From positions 864,049 through 928,048 of the forward strand of contig JADLZK010007840.1 in the NCBI GenBank assembly GCA_015847255.1: a DNA stretch of 64,000 bases, given 5' to 3'. The notes beneath the pieces are model-generated. The model saw only the letters and a list, made by a program, of their open reading frames with translations, ran no database searches and was not told where the DNA came from. Shown in pieces: positions 1-11,409 of the stretch (its first letter is position 1; each line of letters begins with the position of its first letter). Both the position numbers and the translations under genes were made by a program. This stretch comes from Hyparrhenia diplandra (taxonomy: Eukaryota > Streptophyta > Magnoliopsida > Poales > Poaceae).

Positions 1-260
1 GTGCAAAGAACTCCATCTACAGGAGGTGTGCAATATTCTAAACTCCATCGTAAAACATCAACTTTGCAACTTCTTTATACAGAATTGCAAATTCATAGAA
101 TTATTAGTGTAACAAAATTTGCTCTAAAAAGAGGCTAATCACTCTATCATTTTCAACAGAAATGCAACTGCAAAGGCTAATTGGTTAGCACCAAAGGTAG
201 CTGAAAGAGTAGAAAGAGCTAAGCAAGGAAGAAATGTGCTAGTGGATAGGCTAACTGTAC
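1..260 (-). other. SMT1 intron (window edge)
   Basis: AT-rich sequence downstream of the splice donor at 255-260 (minus strand). No exon matching the expected next SMT segment is present, so this is intron and the gene continues off the left edge. Confidence 0.75.
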
Positions 261-2937
261 CTTGACAAAATCACAGGTTCCACTAATTCCTGCTAGACGA
301 TTGAGCTCCTGAATGTTGAAATGTCATGTTAGCAGCATGATAAGTACCATAACAATGAATGGTGTCCATTTAACAAATGTGTTTCAAATGACCTTTCCCC
401 TGGTTATCTGGTATTCATTGTTATTCAAACCGGTAACTGAAGTTGAGCTGCACAAAAACCATTGCATGGTTCAGTTAGCTTAGCTGTGGGTTTTAGCAGA
501 AAATGGATAAATGCTGAAATAAAACAAGAAAGTGCTATAAATAAAGACCAAGAGAAAGCACTGTCCGTCTCCCTCCAAAGCAAAGTCACCATAAATGTAA
601 CTTTTAGTCTTTTACTACCTCTGATTTCAAGTGTAGGTTGTTTAGGTGGTCTCAACATGAAACTTTGACTTACAATTTTAAAAAAAAAATACAGCATTTT
701 TAATAGTGAAAAAGATACAATGGAAAGTATTTATCATGATGAATATGGTAACTGTGTATTTACATATTGATGGTCAAACTAAAAAAATTGAGCAGATAGA
801 ATCCTGAAAGGCTAAAATGATCTGCATTCCGAATTAGAGGGAGTAAATGATAATGATTAATCAACCCTGACACAAGGGCCACATGTGTTAAAAAGTTACA
901 GGTGAGGACATCAAAAATCACAGGTATTAAAGATCTTTGGTCCCAAAGAATCAAACCTAAATCTTGCAATTTCTCTCAGTGGTCCACCTATTCCACAGCC
1001 CACATCTAAAACCTATAGTTGATAAATGAAAAGGCACACCTCTTGTTAGTGAAGAGCAAGAAGAACGATATGAATCAAATTTTAACAGGGACACTGACCT
1101 TCATTCCTGGTTTCAAACCAAGTTGCAGGGCAAGAAAATGCTCATGTCGCTTAATGCTTTTCGCGTAAGGATTCTCCATTCCATCTAACACAATAAGCAT
1201 ACTTCAATTACCAAAGGCCATAAATAAGTACAAGCATATGACATTATGTTAAGTTGTTAACTCTTTAGTTTATTTGGAATAGGCACTAAACATTTCTTTT
1301 GTCCTGACAAATGAAGACCAATAATTTACTCTGTATGCAAGGGAGTACTCACCTGTGAGCAAAGTGGAAGGATTCACCCCAACCATACTCGTAGAAGCTA
1401 GTGGCAAGATCATAGTATTTATTAACCTGACAAAATCAGGGAAACATCAGCTTCTGATATACATCTTACCTCAAGTATGTAAAAATGCCAAGAACCAAAT
1501 AGCCTCAACTCCAATGATGGTAAGATTCATCATGAGAGCATGCACAGCCAAAAAAAGAAACAGAGAAAGAAAGTTTCAGCACCAGAGCTGTTATGCTGAA
1601 AGATGTATTCATGCCCAACTTTTAACTATTTTTATCATAAATATATCATCACGGATATCTAGTCAAGTAGAATTGCAAGCTGAGAAACCTTTAGGTTGCA
1701 CCAGCTGCAGCTAACTAGAGAATTATAGTACAGCTCGAATAAGGGCATCAAATTTACACACAACATAAAATTCTCTCTTCAAATGGTTATATTACCATAT
1801 CAGTATAGTTGGACTTTCTTGCTTCCTCCTTCCCTCCATAGTATCCATGATATTTCTCATACCTGTAAAAAAAAATTAAATTAAATGAAGATAACTAAGG
1901 AATAATAATATTAGATATTGTCTAGCAGATTCACTGTGTGTGTCTAGGATTTCTCCTCATAATGAGGACCTGCAGTAATTTTGTAAATCCCGGTTGTGAT
2001 ATGTTTTCAATCCCTCTACAAATGGGCGAGGATCTCTTGGAAAGGAACATTGAACCAGGATGCTAGTTTCATTTAGCCATTCGTACAATATATGTTTCAT
2101 GCAAAGGAGAAAAATGAATATCTTGGTAGCTCCTGTACTATATGAAAGGACATGGTGGAGTATTCTGCGCTAATAATGGACCAGAAGCTGTCAATAGTGT
2201 TCTGACAAACAGTATACAGTTCAGTACTATGGGCAATTTAAATGGAACCCATTATATTACGACAACGAGACTTGGCTACACAAAGTGACATAGCAGAGGA
2301 CATTCATCAGATGCTGACATTTTTCTCTACCTAACAATCAAAGGGATAGTAAACAAGTCTGCACATATGAAGAGCTAATATAGACATCTTGCCAGTGACC
2401 TGTGACACAAAGTAGAGGATTTTAAAAGCCCTCAGTTAAAAGAAAAAAGGGCCGGCAGTTGAATTATTAGATATATTACAGCTTGAAAGGCTACGCTAAC
2501 TAGTAACAAAAACATTTCAGTGAAAAAGAAGGCAGTAACAAATAGTATGAGGCAAGAAAAAAAAATGAAATACAAATATCAGCTAATCAAGATCCTAACG
2601 GAATAAAATACTCTAAAAGATGATCTTACCAACAGAAGTAAAAAAATATATATATTCCTTTCTTTGATTTTAGACCTACAAAGTACAACAAATACACAAA
2701 GGATGCCTGGAAATCAAATCTGCAGGGCACAGAAGCAACTGCAATTATCTAAGGAGTAAACTTAAACATCGTCAGGATCTCTGCAGTATCCAATAGAACA
2801 GAGACATGCATGCCACCCGCAAAGGAAGGTGGACCATGAGATCCAGGAACATACTCATCGACGGCCGACTTGACTTCCTCCTTGGTGATCTTCCCTCCGA
2901 GGCCAGAGGCAAGATCCAGCGCTCCCGACTTGGACAT
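261..2937 (-). CDS. SMT1: Sterol C-24 methyltransferase 1 (cycloartenol-C24-methyltransferase), 5' part
   Basis: This enzyme transfers a methyl group from S-adenosylmethionine to C-24 of cycloartenol, the entry step to plant sterols, at the ER. Seven coding exons read on the minus strand: 2855-2937, 1796-1862, 1353-1426, 1099-1184, 957-1012, 393-447 and 261-308, all with GT-AG borders and consistent phases. The start MSKSGALDLASGLGGK matches the SMT1 N-terminus. Exon 5 holds the SAM-binding motif I, VLDVGCGIGGPLRE. Exon 3 gives YYDLATSFYEYGWGESFHF, the SMT-specific sterol-binding stretch. The chain stops at a splice donor at 260, so the remaining exons lie outside the window. A 3' splice acceptor at 2974-2976 (CTG on the plus strand) shows an intron in the 5' UTR. 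Exon 4 is one base too long: an extra A in a run of four (T run at 1158-1161) breaks the frame. All other exons are intact, so I take this as a sequence error. The family call is certain; the orthology is likely. Confidence 0.93.
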
Positions 2938-4044
2938 CGTGTAGTGTAGGCGTCCGGGACGGATCAAATGCACCTGCAATAATTGCTGACTGTCAGAGAC
3001 CAGAGTCCTCCACACGTTTCTTCAAGATTCTGAACCACGCCGAATACATGTACGTGGACAGATGAAAAGGATGTCTCTTCTCCTCTGCCCACTAAAAAAA
3101 TGAGAGAAAAGTTTCTGGCTTTCGGCAAAGCAAGCACTAGAAACAGTGATGGGTGGCAGGCTGGCAGCAATGCACAATAGAAAAGAAAAGATTTGGAGGC
3201 AAACACGTCAGAATTCACCACGGATTTCAAAGATGAAACAACAAGACAGAGAGGGAGGAGGCAAACACGTCACAACTGACGAAGGAATTTGGGAAACTGT
3301 TCGGTCGACAGTCAGGCAGGCGAAGGAACCAAGAACCGTTTGGGTGAACTGTCAAAAAAAAAAAGAAAAAAAAAAGAACCGTTTGGGTCTCTGTATGTAT
3401 CCACGGCGGAGCAACGATTCTGCAAGGCCAACAACAACGGGCTGCAATCGATTTGAGACGTAGAGTGGGGAGAAAGCTAACCCGTGGGCGGATCGGAAGC
3501 CGGCGGGCGGCAGGGGACAAGACAATGCTCGCCGGGACGGACGGCGGAAGTGGTGCTGGCGCGAGGGAGAGAGACGACGAGCGGGGGGCGTTAACTCTGT
3601 CGGAGGTTGAGGATTTGGGCAAGATGGTGTGGATCCACGCCACCACGAGCGACGACGGCACGGCGGTACAAGATCCCGGGGATTTTGAAGCCGAGGATGA
3701 GCAGCGGGGCAGGCAGGGTGTGACTGACTGGGTGACAAAGAAATCGAAATCTGGAGGGGTCAGTTTGGGGATATCACTGGATGGATGTGGGGCATGTGGT
3801 GGCCGGCCGCGTGAGCTCCGGCGGCCCCGTGCGGGCGGCTGTGCGGATCAGCTGTCAGCAGCTCGGTGGTGGGCTGCTCCGGGGCGGCGGGGTGGTAGAC
3901 GACAGAAAGAAAGAGGTGCCACGGCCCCTGCGCCTGATATCAGTGGATGACAGGTGGGGCCGACCAAAGGTAAGTAGGTCCCTCAATGCAATAGGAGAGT
4001 TTTATATCCTACATTATCAAATCTCTGTATTCCTCAAAATTTGA
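2938..4044 (-). promoter_or_regulatory. SMT1 5' UTR, leader intron and promoter region
   Basis: Positions 2938-2973 are the last part of the SMT1 leader, bounded by an intron acceptor. Further upstream the sequence becomes GC-rich (about 3,440-3,960), as grass 5' UTRs and core promoters often are. The open frames there have low complexity and match nothing I recognise. I cannot place the first leader exon or the transcription start exactly. Confidence 0.5.
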
Positions 4045-4178
4045 AAATAAAAATGATTTTGTTGAACTAGAGAAAATATTCAACATTGTGCATTTAGGGG
4101 CGGGGTGTTGGGGAAGTCAGGGGCTGCTTGGTTAAGACTTTTTTTGTTGAAACTAAAAAAAGTCCCTAAAAAGTATCT

Positions 4179-4285
4179 AGGAAATCAAACAGGAGGAATT
4201 TTTTTTTAGAGACTGTTTTTACTAAAAGTATCAGGAAATCAAACAGGAGGAATTTTGTTTTAGAGACTGTTTACTGAAAGTCCCT
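4179..4285. repeat. Tandem duplication, unit about 54 bp, two copies
   Basis: AGGAAATCAAACAGGAGGAA occurs at about 4180 and again at about 4233. Each copy is followed by TTTAGAGACTGTTT. It lies in sequence resembling a MITE with AGTCCCT motifs, so it may be an internal duplication of that element. Confidence 0.75.
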
Positions 4286-4346
4286 CGAAGACCTTACTCA
4301 GGATCTAAGTGATGTTTTTGTCACTACGGGCAGTTATCCTCTCAAT

Positions 4347-4450
4347 TTTTCATTGGACTTTAAAATAGTAGGAGTACATCGATCAGAGTTTCATCAAATT
4401 TTCGTTGGACTTTAAAATAGTAGGAGTACATTGATTAGAGTTTCATCTTT
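4347..4450. repeat. Tandem duplication, 52-bp unit, two copies
   Basis: TTGGACTTTAAAATAGTAGG starts at 4353 and 4405, each followed by AGTACATYGATYAGAGTTTC. The two units differ at only a few positions, so the duplication is fairly recent. Confidence 0.85.
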
Positions 4451-7360
4451 GGCTAGTGATAAAAATTGGAATAGAAAATGATTATATTTGAAGATCCCAT
4501 ACCAAATTAAAATCGTTTGAGATTTTTCTTTATAATGAGGTTATTTAATAAAAATCATCCATACAAATTAGAAGGGTTATACTTTTGTAGTGGCTCGGTA
4601 TAGTACAAAAATGGCTTCTTTGGCTTCATCAAAAGAGCCGGAAGACACCTTTAGATGGATCCACTCTTGTAGTAAAAAAAAAATGGTTCTCTCTTGAGCT
4701 TATCTCGTGGAGGCATTTTTGAGCTAGTATTTATCCGAGCTTGAATCAAGAAGCAAAGGGCCCTAGCTAACAAGACCTCATAACATGTAGGGACGTGGAT
4801 GTTAAGGCCAGACACTCAGACAAGAGTTTTATTTGCATTTAATGAGCTGCCATGTATGCATTTTAGATGATGTGGCACCGTTTTAAGAAGAGGGAGGAGA
4901 AAGATGAAACTCTCTTGGCACGAATGCCAACTATCTATGAGTCTTGAAATTTAATGTGTATGAAACTATAGAACGAGAAACTCTCCATATTGAGAGTGAG
5001 AGTGTCATCCGTGTTTCATTTTCTCTTTCTGTATAATATTGTGGAAGTCTTGGAACAACGCTATGAAACTCCGTCATAATAAGCCATATATAATCTGTAG
5101 AATTGGAATTGGACCACTCAAAGTTGAGGGGAAATTAAGGAAGTGCCGCTTGAGGTCGTAGTCTCATCACTTTTTCTAATTAACCGTACGCGCTCAAATG
5201 AATCAAGCATGAATCTGGGGGGTGGTGAGGAGCATGGTTCGTCTGACCATCGACACCATTCATGCATGGATCATCAATGCCGTTATATATGGCACCTCGA
5301 TGGACTTGAACCAAAATTTGGAGCATGCATGGGCTGACCATCAGACAATTTAATGACGTTTTGGAGTCGACGGTGCCAAACCATATCGCAGTAGAGATGA
5401 TTCTCATCACGCAAGGTAGTACTGGGCTCATGCTTATAGCGTGATGAGTGAGAGTAACCTTGTTGTTGACGACCACGTCTGACAACCGTACCTTGCTAGA
5501 TGAGAATCCTCTTCGATCGATACAACCGATGCTGGGAGATCCAGTACAGTACAGTAGGCACCAGTGTTCCAATACTGCCCTTGGCCTGCCTGCAAAACTG
5601 ACGGAGTTGGTGGCATGGCGACAAGCAGGGGTGGCTCATGCATGCATGCCCCTACAATACAATACGAGAATGCGGTCAAATTGACAGCACAGCTAGAGTC
5701 TCTCTGATTAGCTGTACTGAAGAACGGTGGTGACGACAAACTAGCACGAGCAACTAGTACTCCTACCTGATGCAACTATCATAGTGTTTCGAGAGAGAGA
5801 TAAAGTATTAATTTGTTTCCTTGCTGAGTAATAAGATGTGTGATGTGTGACCAAATGGTAAATATATATGGTCGATCGTCACGGCTTGCAAATTATATAA
5901 AAGTAAGTATACAAAATTAAGGATGGACGCGTCATCATGCAAGGCGTGATATGATGCAGCTAGCCTTCTCCATGTGGGTTCTATATACGGGAGAGTGGGA
6001 CAAGGACGACATGCTTGCATCACCAGCATGGCCTGCACTAGGCGTTGGCGTACACGTACGTTCCTTCGCGTGTCATCGTCGGCGTGGCGTTGGCCGGTCT
6101 GTTATTACTACACTCACCTCACGCGACCAGCATGGGTAGGTGCACAGTTCATCCCATAGGATTGGAGATTTTGTTTTCAACAAGTCTCACTACTTACGCA
6201 AGGGTGATGATGTTGCATCGATCACTGTACCAGTGTACGTGTGACGACATTATTTTTCTTGAATCTCTTTCTCTTTGGCCTTGGAGGAGCAGCTGGTGGT
6301 TGTCATGTGTCCATACTCTCTGCTTTGTGGTTCTTCGATCCATATCCACTTTTTGTAGCTAATTTAAACTCTGCTATTCCTTGGTCTTCCAAATGTCCTT
6401 TTCAAAATTGGAGGCCACAGCGTCGTCCCTATGATTTTGAGGCCCCTCGGTGAACTCATCACAAAGGCCCCTCTAGCTTAATATACATCTTATAATACTA
6501 GTATCGTTTTTTCGTGCATTGATACGTGATTAATAAATTTTATAAACAAAAGCATGGATCGCATGATAAGGTAATAATCTTTGTGAAATTAAACAATGAT
6601 ATTAAAAAGACATTTAGTTCAAAGAAGTAAGTTTTATGAAAGTAACACAATAACTAATATCGCAGGCTCGTTAAGAGAATTCGATAGTCAACCCAAAACA
6701 TTTGGATACCAATATGGTTACTTGAGACTAGTGTTCACTTGGGACCACATACTATTTCCTATTTTGTCATTGGCTTCACACAATTTTTGTAGGCCTCTTT
6801 GAACTTTGCAACATCATAGTATTCACATGAACAGATCCCTTGTAACATCTTCGATAACTTGACCTAGCATTTCATCATCTTTAGCTCTCATCGTTGTATG
6901 TATACCTCCCCATATATTCTAGTTCCCTGCTCCTTGCATTGAGGTGTCATTCAAGATGTTACACAATATTACCTTTAAGTTTCTTAGTAACTTTTCATCA
7001 CAAGAACATTTCATCGGTGATAGTTTTGATGTCAAGCCATCTTCATACATATACATAATAAGGTTATAATATGGATATATATAGACTTGGAAAATTTGAA
7101 TGGAGTTTCCCGTACAAGCTGGAAATTGAGGTGCACGATATATGTATAAGAATTCATCTTTGAAGCATGATGATGACTGATGAGTACATAAACCATCGTC
7201 CTTGAAATTCCACAATTACTATGGAACAAGTCTTAATAATAAAGATGATACAAAACATTAATCAAACCAACATTGCATCTGAATAAAAAAAACTCCAAAA
7301 CTACATCATGTACTCATTACAATACCAAATTTTTTCTAGCTAGCAACCACACAAGTCAGC

Positions 7361-7894
7361 CACGGGCACAAAAAACCGAGAACCGAAACCGAACCGAGGA
7401 ATACCGTAAAACCGAACCGAAAAATACCAAAACCGAAAAATTCGGTTCTGTTCGGTTTCTCGGTTCTCGGAACCGAAATTTACCGAGGTATATTGGTTAC
7501 GTACCTCGATAAACGAAGTACCGAACCTGGTACCGAATTTTTCTTGAAATGTGTTGCGTGTGGGTGTTGTTATATTGTTAATTGTACTAATGTAGACTAT
7601 TATATTATGTATTTGTGGTATTCTACTCTTAAACTTCTATATGTATGTATTTGACACCATAATTGTCTATGAAATCATGTTTAAATTAGTTTTTAAACAT
7701 GCAATTACATGTCTCTTTGATTACTTCGGTACTTTTCGTAAATACCTAAAACCGAACCGAAAGTACCGAAACCAATTCCCTCGTACCGATTTTTTGAAGG
7801 AACCGATCGGTACCTGTTTTAACGAGAACCGAATTTACCGAGGAACCGAAAGTAACCGAACCGATCGGTTTGGTAGAATACCGAATGCCCGGTG
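7361..7894. mobile_element. Candidate non-autonomous hAT-like element rich in AACCGAA motifs
   Basis: The left end is CACGGGCA and the right end TGCCCGGTG, an imperfect inverted pair with one gap. Both flanking 150-200 bp are packed with AACCGAA / TTCGGTT copies in both orientations, as expected for subterminal transposase-binding repeats of hAT elements; the AT-rich middle lacks them. No coding capacity is seen. A clean 8-bp target duplication is not evident, so the exact ends and superfamily remain uncertain. Confidence 0.5.
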
Positions 7895-8640
7895 ACACAC
7901 AAGCAGTGTAATACCCACGAGATTCGTATGCGATTGGCATGGACATGGGCAAAGGAAGAAAAAAAAAATTGGAGAAATATTGGCCATTGTTCTGATTTTG
8001 AATTTTTTTTTTTTTGTTAGCTCCTATATGTAGTCCACTTCCAATTCGTATTCGATTATTAAAAAAGAACTTGGATACAAATCATCAGATCCAGCTCCGT
8101 GGGCCGTCCGTACCAAGCCCGTGGTTCCCGTCGCCGCGTTGTATAGGCCGGATCACCACCAATCACCGTCGCCTCGCCTCGAGAGAACTCCATCTGTTCC
8201 CCAACCTCCCGTGCACCAGCTCCGGCCGCCGTCCCCGATCCAGATCAGGTAACCCCCGCGCCGAGATCCCTGCGCTCCTTCCCTCCTCCTCCTCCTCGCG
8301 GATCGCTCGCCGCGGAGCCGGGATCCCTGCGGATCGCTGGATCGGTTCGCCGAGAGACGTGATCGGATCCCTGGATCCCAAATCTTGATCCGCCCGTGTC
8401 GCTACTGATGCGTGCGAGCTCTTTGTAATTAATATATGTCGCGGCGGATTTGTTGGTCCCTCCCTCTGCCTGCGTTGCGTGCCGGACAACAATGGCATGA
8501 GAGTGGAGACATCTGGCCGCATAATGTGTTTGTGGCGATCTAGGTTTACGCGCTTTTTGTTATTTGGTCTGATCTGAAACAATTTATTGAGGTCTGTTCT
8601 TCTGATTCTGAATTGCGTCCGTTTTTACTCTGCCCTCCAG
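7895..8640 (+). promoter_or_regulatory. VHA-G promoter, 5' UTR exon and leader intron
   Basis: A non-coding first exon ends at 8248 (CAGATCAG followed by the donor GTAACC). The leader intron runs 8249-8640 and ends with the acceptor CCTCCAG. First introns in the 5' UTR are common in highly expressed grass genes. I see no convincing TATA box, and the transcription start is not resolved. Confidence 0.7.
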
Positions 8641-8650
8641 GAGCTGAGAG

Positions 8651-9761
8651 ATGGACGCCAACAGGCGCCAGAGCGGGATTCAGCAGTTGCTGGCTGCCGA
8701 GCAGGAGGCTCAGCAAATTGTCAACGCGGCTAGAGCTGGTACTATTTTTTTCCCCCTCTCCCTTTGCGAATCTAGCATTGCGTTAGACAGCAACAACCTT
8801 GTGATTGAGTTCGTTCTGTTCATTAGATAACATTCTCTGATGATACTTAATTGATGCTTGTAGAGTGAGTGTGAAGGTAATGTGTTGTTTTGTTTTGTTT
8901 GTCAACTGTAGCAAAGAAGCAGCATGATACTATTATAGAATTCCCAACAAATATACAGCACCTGTTCTGATTGTTGTTAGGCCATGCCCTCTCACACCAA
9001 ATTTACAATGTACAAATTGCAATTGCAATCTTTTACTCTTTAGTCTAAAGGGGAAAAAAGAAGTTTACACGCAATAGCATGTTTAACTTCCAAGTGTTTT
9101 CTGGTGAAATCTAACAACAAAGCTGAAAGGTAAAGGAATAGGTTCTCCCTTTCAATAGACTGCAGTAGAGACTTAAATGTTTCTGTGTGCAGTAGAGACT
9201 TAAATGTTTCTGTGTGTTCTACAGCTAAGCTATAATAAAAAAAGGTTGAAATCTTGCATTTTTGCTTTTATCAGTCCCATTAGCAAAGATATATTCCATT
9301 GTGGGATATGTGCTGCACAAATGTCTTTTAAACTTTGCCAATCGTCAGCTAATAGGAAGAAGCCCAACCCCTTTTAACCCCTGTTCCTTCCTCATAATAT
9401 TCTGTCATATGAACATGAATGTTTCCTGTGTTCAATAGCTAAGTCAGCGAGGCTTAAGCAAGCGAAAGAGGAGGCTGAGCGGGAAATAGCTGAATACCGT
9501 GCCCAGATGGAGGCTGAGTTCCAGAGGAAGGTCGCAGAGGTATGCGCACCAACACATCCTATTCCTTTTTTCCCCACTGGATTACTGGACCTCACTTCTA
9601 TCTCTTTGTGACTACAGAGCAGTGGTGACTCTGGTGCAAACGTCAAGCGTCTCGAGGAAGAGACGGCGGCGAAAATCGAGCAGCTCAGCCAGCAGGCTGC
9701 AAGCATCTCCCCAGATGTCATTCAGATGCTTCTGAGGCATGTCACCACCGTGAAGAACTGA
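8651..9761 (+). CDS. VHA-G: V-type H+-ATPase subunit G
   Basis: Subunit G is part of the peripheral stalk joining the V1 ATPase head to the membrane Vo sector of the vacuolar proton pump. Three coding exons (8651-8738, 9439-9539, 9618-9761) splice in frame to 110 residues, the normal family length. The protein starts MDANRRQSGIQQLLAAEQEA and is almost wholly charged alpha-helix, the conserved N-terminal coiled coil of V-ATPase G. It ends QMLLRHVTTVKN before TGA. The start is fixed by the conserved N-terminus and by the leader-intron acceptor ten bases upstream. This is one of the few genes in the window with no frame disruption. The identification is very secure. Confidence 0.97.
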
Positions 9762-11409
9762 GGAATGCCGTGCCCAACTTATGCTTGCAAACTTGTATTA
9801 TCAAATCTATTTATTTTTGTCGGAGTGGTAGCGAGGAACAATAATATGTCGCTTGTATCTGTAATTCCTTTTTTCTTGATTATGGTGAAATAAGCCGCAG
9901 CAGCTTTAGTGGCAACCATGACTGGTATTATCAGAACTTTGCCATTATTTGGTATAAAATTGGTAAATAATATTGTTTTATTTAGATTGGAGTTTTTGAA
10001 CAAACTATTTTGTTGATTCCCTTTTCATTTCTTGTATGAGATCTGCTAATGCATCATGGAGTGAAAACTGCTCGACATGGAAATTCATGGTGTTCCTTCT
10101 TTTTGTATCTTATTATAAAATTCTCTACCCAAACCAATGTTGACACTGAGGGTGGTTTTGGAAAAGAAAAACGAGAAAAATGGTCATTGTTCTTGATGAA
10201 CTGAAACTCTGAAGAAAGTTTTAGTTTTGTTGCTCAACCAGTGAAAGCTTCGCTGGAGCTAATCCAACCGGACATGTATATCAGAGACTGCAACTCGTCC
10301 CACAAGAATCTAGGCCGTGTTGAGGTTCCAAAAGGTGCATTAAGGAGGCATTACCTCCAAAGCCTGAAGTGTAGAGGGCCAGTTTACCCTTAGTGCGCAT
10401 AGTAGTAGGGACTCTGACTGAACCAGCGGCAGATCCACAGCATGGCTGCCAGTATGCCACAACCACAGTTTGGCAGGCTACACCAAGGGACGACACCATT
10501 GTGTTGACATCCATTGTCATTCAGATTACAGAACATGACCACTGTCCATTATCCAAATTTTGTGCACTGAATGATACATGTAAGGCCAACAATAGGATCC
10601 AGTGGCTACTATTTTTTGTTAAGTATTTACATTGGGTTGGACACTTAGAATTTGAGCAAGATCTACCATTACATCAGGTTTTGCTAAGTTTCTTTCAGTT
10701 TAGGTGGCAGTAAGAGAAAAAAGTTAATCCCTCAGTGGACTGTACATGTGCTAAAGTCTGAACCTCAAGCTGCATGATCTCATTATGAGAAACCAATCAT
10801 TTCATACTGACTTGCTCAGCATGGTCGTTAGTACCGGTACCATACTAGTACCAGATTGCTGGACCAAAGATGTTCACCGGAAGCAGTTGTGGATGCAAAA
10901 TCCTCAAGTACGGGTTGAATGTCACGAAAATATCAACTGCAACATTTTTTTTTCAGTAATCATGCTTCAATTCAAATACCACAGATCATAAGTTACCTGC
11001 CACCCACCAACATACATCATACATGATCTAGTAAAATCATACACCATGTGCTATGGTACATATGGGTGAAGGTGGCATCAACCAGTTACAAATAGGCATG
11101 CAGTTCTGATATGTACTGCAAGACAACATATAACTTGTGGTCCAACAACATGTTATTCCTTACTATTCATTCCAGCCTACACATAACACAATACAATATC
11201 CAGATTATATACACAGATGCTTCAGGTCCATCGAGCAGGCTCAGGGGTTTTATAATATCTTCTGGGATGGGGAGACTCAGAGCATTCGCGCTGCAGAAAA
11301 AGGCACAAGGTTCATAACATGATCCTGATAGCACAACTCGTAACTTGCATAAATCAATAGAATAAGGATTATATATATAACAAATTGAACAGAACATAAG
11401 GTCATTACC
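9762..11409. other. 3' regions of VHA-G and the LEA_2 gene; otherwise no gene recognised
   Basis: VHA-G and the LEA_2 gene converge here, so the stretch should hold both 3' UTRs. A minus-strand open frame at 10281-10520 has no recognisable domain and no splice partners. Confidence 0.5.

Larger units (their letters stand above)
4045..7360. other. Intergenic, no gene recognised
   Basis: AT-rich intergenic DNA between two divergent genes (SMT1 minus, VHA-G plus). All open frames are short and show no domain, codon bias or splice context. The only structure I see is the pair of short tandem duplications near 4.2 and 4.4 kb. The stretch at 4124-4160 resembles the 5' end of a MITE of the 40198-40366 kind. 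Confidence 0.6.

Noticed and set aside
4870..6500. Short overlapping frames on both strands as candidate small genes
   Set aside because: No promoter, splice or domain support, and similar frames arise by chance in DNA of this composition.
10281..10520. 79-residue minus-strand open frame downstream of the LEA_2 gene
   Set aside because: No domain, no plausible splice partners, and it needs a lone frame in 3' flanking DNA; chance is the simplest explanation.
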